Shown: positions 1 to 5,108 of the stretch, one piece after another
How positions within the stretch are numbered: position 1 is the first letter of the stretch
How the letters are laid out: every line of letters starts with the position of its first letter
NCBI GenBank assembly: GCA_937921805.1
Contig: CAKZUS010000003.1
Coordinates: forward strand, 1-5,450
DNA length: 5,450 nucleotides
Source of the DNA: an uncultured Granulosicoccaceae bacterium
GTDB lineage: Bacteria > Pseudomonadota > Gammaproteobacteria > JABXHR01
Reading direction: 5' to 3'
Notes under the pieces: model-generated
What the model was told of the DNA's origin: nothing
The model's input: only the letters and a program-made list of their open reading frames with translations
The model's database searches: none
Made by a program: the position numbers and the translations under genes

Positions 1-3
1 AAT

Positions 4-23
4 GGTCATCTAACTCGATGACC
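4..23. repeat. Short perfect inverted repeat, unknown role
   Basis: The arms GGTCATC (4-10) and GATGACC (17-23) are perfect reverse complements separated by six bases. No T-run follows, so it does not look like an intrinsic terminator. It sits about 60 bases before the first gene and could be an operator or the tail of an upstream transcript. An upstream plus-strand gene could end in this stretch (TAA at 11-13, TGA at 19-21 and 33-35), but nothing coding can be recognised. The rest of 1-83 shows no clear promoter. Confidence 0.4.
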
Positions 24-83
24 TCGGGGCGATGAGGGATGGCACACTAGAGACACACTCTTTAGACCTTTTGCCTTTGCGCC

Positions 84-449
84 ATGTCCAGAATCCTGTC
101 GACATCGTTGCCAAGAAACCTCTGCGCCCTCGCCCTGCTCAGTGCCTGCGTTACGGCGTTGCCTACCGCTCAGCCCAAAACCCTTCCCGTGATTGGCACC
201 TGGCACGAAGCCACCTCTGTCTCCAGCGAGGCCCAAGCCGCAGCGCAGGCCGCCATGCGACGCCTCCCCGATGAACAGCTCAAACGCGTCTTGCGCACCC
301 GCCAGCAGCTCGCTGTCACCACTAACGGCGCCACACACTACCAGCTCACCCTAGAGATGCACTCCGGCAAGCGCTATATCGCCGTGGTGCGGCGCCTACC
401 TGATGCGGTCTTCCACATCAGCTTCGTCGGCGAGATGCAGCAAGCCTAG
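84..449 (+). CDS. Small predicted lipoprotein with a cystatin-like domain
   Basis: This 121-residue protein is not matched to a named family with certainty. The N-terminus has Arg3 and Arg11, a hydrophobic stretch (about 13-21) and a lipobox L19-S20-A21-C22, so it is probably exported and lipidated at Cys22. Its final membrane is not predictable. The mature part resembles the cystatin layout: a G-T-W (38-40) like the N-terminal G-G-W of cystatins, an Ala-rich helix (about 48-70), then beta-strand-like stretches YQLTLEM (86-92) and GKRYIAVV (95-102) followed by a Leu-Pro (105-106). The inhibitory QxVxG loop is not intact; the nearest stretch is Q75 to G82. If cystatin-like, it could be a periplasmic or surface cysteine-protease inhibitor or a domain that only shares the fold. 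ATG 84 is chosen because an in-frame stop lies at 63-65 with no other start after it. No good Shine-Dalgarno is visible, which lowers confidence in the start. gabD follows 50 bases later. Confidence 0.7.
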   Translation: MSRILSTSLPRNLCALALLSACVTALPTAQPKTLPVIGTWHEATSVSSEAQAAAQAAMRRLPDEQLKRVLRTRQQLAVTTNGATHYQLTLEMHSGKRYIAVVRRLPDAVFHISFVGEMQQA

Positions 450-458
450 CGCGCGCAA

Positions 459-475
459 GCATTGTCGTACAATGC
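459..475. promoter_or_regulatory. Candidate operator and -10 region ahead of gabD
   Basis: Arms GCATTGT (459-465) and ACAATGC (469-475) form a perfect 7-bp inverted repeat around CGT. The right arm contains TACAAT (468-473), which differs by one base from the sigma-70 -10 consensus. The -35 position about 17 bases upstream (445-450) is a poor match, so the promoter might need an activator or be weak. The core TTGT-N3-ACAA resembles operators of FCD-type GntR regulators, a group that often controls catabolic genes. That match is an inference from pattern only. The site lies 25 bases before the gabD start, so a bound repressor would block the promoter. Confidence 0.4.
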
Positions 476-499
476 CCGCATCGACAAGAGATTCTAGCC

Positions 500-1942
500 A
501 TGCAACTAACCTATACCGCCCTCCTGCGCCAACACTGCTACATCAACGGCCAATGGCACGACGGCGAGCAACGCATCGACGTGACCAACCCCGCCAACGG
601 CGAACACATCACCACCGTGCCCTCCCTCGGTGCTAGCGAAACCCAACTCGCCATTGACGCCGCCAACGCTGCCCTACCCGCTTGGTCCGCGCTCACAGCC
701 GCCGACCGCGCCGCGCGTTTGCGCCGCTGGTTCGAGCTGCTTATGGCTCACCAAGAAGACCTCGCGCAGCTCATGACCGCCGAACAGGGCAAGCCCCTGG
801 CCGAAGCACGCGGCGAAATCGGCTACGCTGCTAGCTTTATCAACTGGTTTGCCGAAGAAGGCCGCCGCGCCTACGGCGAAGTGATCCCGGCGCACCAAGG
901 CGACAAGCGTATTCTGGTGCTCAAGCAGCCCATCGGCGTTTGCGCTGCCATCACCCCCTGGAACTTCCCAGCGGCTATGATCACCCGCAAAGTCGCGCCC
1001 GCCTTGGCAGCCGGCTGCACCATGGTGGTCAAGCCCGCCGAACAAACCCCCCTGTCGGCCCTCGCTCTGGCGGTATTGGCCGAAGAAGCTGGTATTCCCG
1101 CAGGCGTGCTCAATATCATCACCGGCGATGCCCGCGAAATCGGCGGCGTGCTGACCGCTTCGCCCATTGTGCGCAAGCTCTCTTTCACCGGCTCTACCGA
1201 AGTCGGGCGCATCTTATATGCCCAGTCCGCACCGACCCTCAAAAAGCTCTCTCTCGAACTCGGCGGCAATGCCCCCTTTATCGTGTTCGAAGACGCCGAC
1301 ATTGACGCCGCCATCGAAGGCGCCATGGTCTGTAAGTTCCGCAACGCCGGACAAACCTGCGTCTGCGCCAACCGCCTCTACGTCCACGATGCCATCTACG
1401 ATGAGTTCATCACCAAACTCACCGCCAAAGTCAGCGCACTGCAAGTCGGCGACGGCACCCAGGCGGGCGTCACCCAAGGTCCTTTGATCGACGTGCCAGC
1501 CCTAGAGAAAGTCGAAGAACACGTCGCCGATGTGCTCGCCCAAGGCGGCACCCTCGTCACTGGCGGCGCCCGCGACGCCCTCGGCGGCACCTTCTACCAG
1601 CCCACCATCCTCAGCGAAGTCACCAGCGACATGCAAGTCGCCCGCGAAGAGACCTTCGGCCCCGTGGCCCCCGTGTTCCGCTTCACCGACGAAGCCGACG
1701 TGATCCGCCTCGCCAACGACACCGAATTTGGCCTTGCAGGCTACTTCTACGCCCGCGACCTCGGACGCGTATGGCGTGTCGCCGAAGCCCTCGAATACGG
1801 CATCATCGGCGTCAACACCGGCATCATCTCCACCGAAGTCGCCCCCTTCGGCGGTATCAAAGCCTCCGGCTTGGGCCGCGAAGGCGCGCACCACGGTTTG
1901 GATGAATACTTAGAAACCAAATATGTGTGTATGGGGATTTAG
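500..1942 (+). CDS. gabD: Succinate-semialdehyde dehydrogenase GabD
   Basis: This cytoplasmic enzyme oxidises succinate semialdehyde to succinate, using NAD(P)+, as the last step of the GABA shunt. The 480 residues match E. coli GabD (482) from end to end as I remember that sequence. Aldehyde dehydrogenase signatures are intact: TPWNFPAAM with Asn155, Lys178 in the cofactor loop, SLELGGNAPF with the general base Glu253, and GQTCVCANR with catalytic Cys287. Cys289 two residues on is the partner used for the redox-switch disulfide in human SSADH. Arg163, Arg281 and Ser444 occupy the positions that hold the substrate carboxylate in SSADH. The cofactor loop reads KPAE (178-181), where E. coli has KPAS. 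The acidic residue favours NAD+ over NADP+, as in human SSADH. The ATG at 500 matches the family N-terminus and is preceded by a weak AAGAG (486-490). No gabT or gabP is adjacent. Codons strongly prefer C or G in third position. Confidence 0.96.
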   Translation: MQLTYTALLRQHCYINGQWHDGEQRIDVTNPANGEHITTVPSLGASETQLAIDAANAALPAWSALTAADRAARLRRWFELLMAHQEDLAQLMTAEQGKPLAEARGEIGYAASFINWFAEEGRRAYGEVIPAHQGDKRILVLKQPIGVCAAITPWNFPAAMITRKVAPALAAGCTMVVKPAEQTPLSALALAVLAEEAGIPAGVLNIITGDAREIGGVLTASPIVRKLSFTGSTEVGRILYAQSAPTLKKLSLELGGNAPFIVFEDADIDAAIEGAMVCKFRNAGQTCVCANRLYVHDAIYDEFITKLTAKVSALQVGDGTQAGVTQGPLIDVPALEKVEEHVADVLAQGGTLVTGGARDALGGTFYQPTILSEVTSDMQVAREETFGPVAPVFRFTDEADVIRLANDTEFGLAGYFYARDLGRVWRVAEALEYGIIGVNTGIISTEVAPFGGIKASGLGREGAHHGLDEYLETKYVCMGI

Positions 1943-1978
1943 AGGCGACGGAAAAGCCTGGTGACCGCACAATCAAGG

Positions 1979-2003
1979 CCTCCCTCTCGGACAAGGGGGG
2001 AGG
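1979..2003. repeat. GC-rich hairpin downstream of gabD, possible dispersed repeat
   Basis: The left arm CCTCCCTCT (1979-1987) pairs with GGGGGGAGG (1995-2003), giving nine pairs, two of them G-U, around a 7-base loop. It lies 36 bases after the gabD stop. No T-run follows, so it is not a standard intrinsic terminator, though it could protect the gabD mRNA 3' end or slow polymerase. It also looks like the CCTCCC/GGGAGG palindromes scattered between genes in many proteobacteria. The copy here seems imperfect, with a second purine-rich piece (GGAGAGGAG, 2006-2014) just after. Confidence 0.5.
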
Positions 2004-2015
2004 TTGGAGAGGAGC

Positions 2016-2062
2016 GACAGTCGATAGCGCAGTGTTTCCGGACAGTCATCAATCTATTGAAC
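2016..2062. promoter_or_regulatory. Short repeats in the cas3 upstream region
   Basis: GACAGTC occurs twice in the same orientation (2016-2022 and 2041-2047), 25 bases apart start to start. Just after the second copy is a small palindrome, TCAAT-CT-ATTGA (2049-2060), which runs into TTGAAC (2057-2062), a possible -35. No good -10 lies at the right distance from TTGAAC. A second weak pair is TTGTTT (2079-2084) with TATCTT (2102-2107). The cas operon promoter is probably somewhere in 2050-2110 but cannot be fixed from the sequence. The repeats might bind a regulator. Confidence 0.25.
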
Positions 2063-2103
2063 AAAACCCACTTTCGGCTTGTTTTAGCGTAAAAATGTCG
2101 GTA

Positions 2104-2127
2104 TCTTGACACCAAGAGGTGTCGAGA
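2104..2127 (+). promoter_or_regulatory. Hairpin directly before the cas3 start codon
   Basis: Bases 2104-2113 pair with 2118-2127 to form a 10-bp stem with one G-U pair (2107/2124) and the loop AAGA (2114-2117). The stem ends at the base before the ATG at 2128. The Shine-Dalgarno is split between loop and 3' arm, so the folded mRNA would hide it. The core stem GACACC/GGTGTC, the short loop and the 11 bases that follow (2124-2134, ending TGAAAC) have the proportions of a type I-C CRISPR repeat. As DNA it could equally be a repressor operator. The pairing is seen directly; the roles are inference. Confidence 0.6.
2116..2121 (+). promoter_or_regulatory. Shine-Dalgarno of cas3
   Basis: GAGGTG matches the 16S rRNA tail over six bases and stands six bases before the ATG at 2128. 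It decides the start: the in-frame GTG at 2119 lies inside this site and has no good Shine-Dalgarno of its own. Confidence 0.7.
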
Positions 2128-4362
2128 ATGAAACAGCGTTATTATGCGCATTCTGGGAATGAAACAGACCATAGCGACTGGCAAGGCCTCTCGGAGCACT
2201 TGCATTGTGTTGCAAACACCGCAGCAGAATTTGCCCACGTGTTTGGGGCGCAGCATGTGGCGTATTACGCCGGTCTTCTGCATGACCTTGGCAAATACTC
2301 CGACGCCTTTGCCCACCGCCTAGAAGGCGGCCCGAGAGTCGATCACTCGACTGCTGGGGCGCAAGAAGCCTATCTGCGCTGGTGTGGAGTAGGCAAGCTG
2401 ATGGCTTACGCCATCGCGGGCCATCACGCCGGACTGGCAAACGGGATCAACACGGGCACCAAAAGCACACGATCCGAGCTGGCAGAACGACTGCAGCGCG
2501 CGCTCCCTCCCCTCGCGGAAGGCTGGGAAGAAGACCTCGCGCTGGTCGAGAAACTGTGTATTCCGATCGTGCTCCAACCGCGCATCAAGCCTCTCTCTTT
2601 TCAGCTCGCGTTCTTTACTCGCATGATTTTCTCCTGCCTCGTCGATGCCGACTATCTCGACACCGAGCGCTTCTACGCCAAACTCAAGCACCTCGATAAG
2701 CCTCGCGGCAACTATCCCAGCATCGCGCAACTCGACGCCGCCCTCGACACACATCTCATTGGGGTACAACAGAAAAAATCTTCTGCTCCCCATGTCGACA
2801 CGCTACGGCAACGCATATTGCACCATGCGATAGATCAAGCCTCGCTCCCACCTGGCTTGTTCTCGTTCACAGTGCCAACCGGTGGCGGCAAAACCTTGTC
2901 CTCCATGTCCTTTGCGCTCAAGCATGCCTTGGCGCAGCAACTGCGGCGCGTCATCTACGTTATCCCCTATACCAGTATCATCGAGCAAAATGCCGCCGTA
3001 TTTCGCGATGCCTTTGGCTCGCTCGGTGAGCACGCCGTGTTGGAGCATCACAGCAGCTATCAGCAGCAAGGCGTCCAAGACAAGAGTACTCGCGATAAGC
3101 TACAGCTCGCCGCAGAGAACTGGGAGCCGCCGGTCATTTGCACCACAGCGGTACAATTCTTTGAGTCGTTATTCGCCGACAGACCCGCACAGTGTCGCAA
3201 GCTGCATAACATCGCGGGTAGCGTCATCGTTCTCGACGAGGCGCAGACTTTGCCGCGTAAGCTCTTGATCCCCACCCTTGAGGCCATCAAAGAGCTAGCG
3301 CACAATTATCGCTGCAGCATCGTCTTGTGCACCGCGACCCAACCGGCACTACTGGCCCCCAACTTTCAAGACGGTTTAGAAAACGTACGCGAAATCGCCC
3401 CCAACCCCACAGCGCTGTACCGAGACTTACAGCGCGTCACGGTACGGCATATTGGCGAACAAAGCGACGAGCAGTTGGCACCAAGACTTATCGCCAGCGA
3501 ACAAGTACTGATGATCGTCAACAACCGTCGCCATGCCCGCACGCTCTACGACATGCTCAACACCCAGGCGACGCCAGGGCTGTTTCACCTCACCACTTTG
3601 ATGTGCGCGCAGCATCGGCGCGAGCAGCTCGACGCCATCCGTGCTTGCCTGCAGCGAGGGGATCCCTGCCGCGTTATCTCCACCTCGCTCATTGAGGCAG
3701 GCGTCGACATCGATTTCCCGCTGGTTTTACGCGCTGAAGCGGGCCTAGATTCCATTGCCCAAGCGGCTGGGCGCTGTAACCGTAGCGGACACCGCAGCGC
3801 CCACGAGAGCCTCGTACTCGTGTTTAGTACCCCTCAGTGGAGTATGCCCACAGAACTAGAGGCCTGCGCGGCGCATATGCGCACGATTTTCCCCAAATAC
3901 CAAGACGATCCATTATCCCTAGAAGCCATTGAGGACTACTTTCGCGAAATATACTGGCACGAGAATAGTCAGCTTGATTTTCATCACATACTCGAACAGC
4001 TCCACGCTAGGGGCGATACACTCGACTTCCCCTTTGAGAAGATTGCCCGCGAATATCGGCTCATTGAATCGACCATGCAAACGGTCATCATCCCCTACAA
4101 CGCCACCGCCGACGCACTCATCCAATCGCTACGCCATGCCACTTTTGTTGGCCGCATCGCCAACCAGCTCCAGCCCTATCTCGTCCAAATTCCCGATGAT
4201 GCCCTCACAGCGCTACGCGAATCAGGGGCTGTTCAGAACATCGCGCCGGAGCATTTTGGTGGGCAGTTTTGGGCCTTGATGAGCACGGATTTATACGACG
4301 AGCACTGCGGCCTGTCGTGGAGCGATCCATTCCAACTCACTGCTGAGAGCTATTCCCTTTAA
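2128..4362 (+). CDS. cas3: Type I-C CRISPR-associated nuclease-helicase Cas3
   Basis: Cas3 is recruited to target-bound Cascade, nicks the displaced strand, and unwinds and degrades DNA in the 3'-5' direction. Numbered from ATG 2128 it has 744 residues, a normal length. The N-terminal HD nuclease (about 1-190) shows His24, LLHDLGKYS with His52-Asp53, Asp72-His73, GHHAG with His99-His100, and Asp173/Asp175. The SF2 helicase follows: Walker A PTGGGKT (250-256), motif Ia around VIPYTSIIEQN (278-288), the DEAH-type box DEAQ (370-373), TAT (402-404), motif V STSLIEAGVDIDF (518-530) and motif VI QAAGRCNR (545-552). A C-terminal domain occupies about 560-744. All nuclease and ATPase residues expected for activity appear present, and there is no frameshift. 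The opening YYAHSGN and DWQ, and cas5c/cas8c downstream, point to subtype I-C. A GTG at 2119 would add three residues, but the Shine-Dalgarno at 2116-2121 favours 2128. Codon use is less GC-biased than in gabD. Confidence 0.97.
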   Translation: MKQRYYAHSGNETDHSDWQGLSEHLHCVANTAAEFAHVFGAQHVAYYAGLLHDLGKYSDAFAHRLEGGPRVDHSTAGAQEAYLRWCGVGKLMAYAIAGHHAGLANGINTGTKSTRSELAERLQRALPPLAEGWEEDLALVEKLCIPIVLQPRIKPLSFQLAFFTRMIFSCLVDADYLDTERFYAKLKHLDKPRGNYPSIAQLDAALDTHLIGVQQKKSSAPHVDTLRQRILHHAIDQASLPPGLFSFTVPTGGGKTLSSMSFALKHALAQQLRRVIYVIPYTSIIEQNAAVFRDAFGSLGEHAVLEHHSSYQQQGVQDKSTRDKLQLAAENWEPPVICTTAVQFFESLFADRPAQCRKLHNIAGSVIVLDEAQTLPRKLLIPTLEAIKELAHNYRCSIVLCTATQPALLAPNFQDGLENVREIAPNPTALYRDLQRVTVRHIGEQSDEQLAPRLIASEQVLMIVNNRRHARTLYDMLNTQATPGLFHLTTLMCAQHRREQLDAIRACLQRGDPCRVISTSLIEAGVDIDFPLVLRAEAGLDSIAQAAGRCNRSGHRSAHESLVLVFSTPQWSMPTELEACAAHMRTIFPKYQDDPLSLEAIEDYFREIYWHENSQLDFHHILEQLHARGDTLDFPFEKIAREYRLIESTMQTVIIPYNATADALIQSLRHATFVGRIANQLQPYLVQIPDDALTALRESGAVQNIAPEHFGGQFWALMSTDLYDEHCGLSWSDPFQLTAESYSL

Positions 4363-4391
4363 CCAGCAACTTAATTATCAATTCCAATAAC

Positions 4392-4412
4392 AACGCCCTT
4401 AGGGGCTGTTTT
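4392..4412 (+). terminator. Weak terminator-like or attenuator hairpin between cas3 and cas5c
   Basis: GCCC (4395-4398) pairs with GGGC (4403-4406) around the loop TTAG. After a bulged T4407, AAC (4392-4394) pairs with GTT (4408-4410). The right arm runs into a four-T tract (4409-4412). This is short for an efficient intrinsic terminator, but could reduce read-through from cas3 or mark an mRNA processing or stability site. It lies 18 bases before the cas5c start. The AT-rich bases just upstream (4370-4391) could hold a promoter, but no clear -35/-10 pair is visible. Confidence 0.4.
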
Positions 4413-4430
4413 GAGAATCACGGAGGAAAT

Positions 4431-5108
4431 ATGAACTACGGCATCAAGCTTCACGTTTGGGGTGAAGCCGCGTGTTTTAGTCGCCCAGAGATGAAGGTGG
4501 AGCGTGTCTCTTACGATGTGATGACGCCTTCTGCGGCACGAGGGATTATCGAGGCGATTCACTGGAAACCAGCTATTCGGTGGGTGATTGATACGATTGA
4601 GGTGCTCAAGCCCATTCAGTTTCAGTCATTACGCCGTAACGAGGTCGCTAGTAAAGTCTCGGCACGCAACGTCGGTACAGCGATGAAGAATCGCTCGACC
4701 GATGGCTTGTATCAACTAACCGATGCGGGCAAAGAGCGCCAGCAACGCGCAGCGACAATTCTATGCCATGTCGGATACGTCATAGAGGCACATTTTGAGC
4801 TGACCGACAAAGCCGGTCCCGGCGACAACGAGGGCAAGCACCTGGATATGTTCAGGCGCCGCGCACGTAACGGGCAGTGCTACCACCGGCCCTACTTTGG
4901 CACACGTGAGTTTCCTGTCGATTTTGAACTCGTGGAAGGCTCCCCACCGATGTCATCACTGCCACCAGAGCAAGCCAATCGCGAGCTAGGGTGGATGCTG
5001 CACGACATCGATTTTGCGAACCAATGCACGCCCAAATTCTATCGCGCCACCATGCAAGAGGGCGTAATTCGGGTGCCACAGTTTGAGTCTCAGGACGTGC
5101 TCTCATGA
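4431..5108 (+). CDS. cas5c: Type I-C CRISPR-associated protein Cas5c (Cas5d), crRNA-processing endonuclease
   Basis: In type I-C there is no Cas6. Cas5c cuts the repeat hairpin of pre-crRNA and then stays as the Cascade subunit holding the crRNA 5' handle. The 225-residue protein has the expected N-terminal RRM-like start (YGIKLHVWGEAACFSRPEM), the conserved block SYDVMTPSAARGIIEAI (27-43) followed by WKP (45-47), RRNEV (68-72), and NEGKH (133-137). Lys136-His137 correspond to the catalytic Lys116-His117 of Bacillus halodurans Cas5d. The position of its catalytic Tyr46 is His44 here. The stretch between RRNEV and AATILCH is longer than in the Bacillus protein. The ATG at 4431 is supported by a strong GGAGG (4422-4426) four bases upstream. 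It follows cas3 by 68 bases and overlaps cas8c by four, suggesting translational coupling. Third-position GC is clearly lower than in gabD. Confidence 0.96.
   Translation: MNYGIKLHVWGEAACFSRPEMKVERVSYDVMTPSAARGIIEAIHWKPAIRWVIDTIEVLKPIQFQSLRRNEVASKVSARNVGTAMKNRSTDGLYQLTDAGKERQQRAATILCHVGYVIEAHFELTDKAGPGDNEGKHLDMFRRRARNGQCYHRPYFGTREFPVDFELVEGSPPMSSLPPEQANRELGWMLHDIDFANQCTPKFYRATMQEGVIRVPQFESQDVLS

Noticed and set aside
871..1371. Long minus-strand open frames across gabD (for example 871-1371, 1502-1894 and 674-1045)
   Set aside because: They lie wholly inside a clear gabD gene. The high third-position GC of gabD removes stop codons on the opposite strand, and their translations look like no protein family.
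1943..1959. AGGC/GCCT pairing just after the gabD stop as a terminator
   Set aside because: It has only four pairs with a nine-base loop and no T-run.
1975..2022. GTCGCTCC on the minus strand near the hairpin, resembling the 5' end of some type I-C repeats
   Set aside because: The match stops after a few bases, the hairpin is not placed as in a repeat, and no second copy exists in the window.
2036..2067. A second repeat-like unit ending ATTGAAC (2056-2062), which with 2104-2134 could form a mini-array or CreR-like guide RNA
   Set aside because: The ATTGAAC resembles a repeat handle and the spacing is near spacer size, but no repeat-like hairpin precedes it. The 7-base match is too weak without the true repeat.
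2119..2127. GTG at 2119 as the cas3 start
   Set aside because: It overlaps the Shine-Dalgarno that fits the ATG at 2128.
2084..2440. Minus-strand frames crossing the cas3 start (1939-2316, 2084-2440)
   Set aside because: They have Arg- and Ser-rich translations without recognisable motifs and overlap the conserved HD domain of Cas3.
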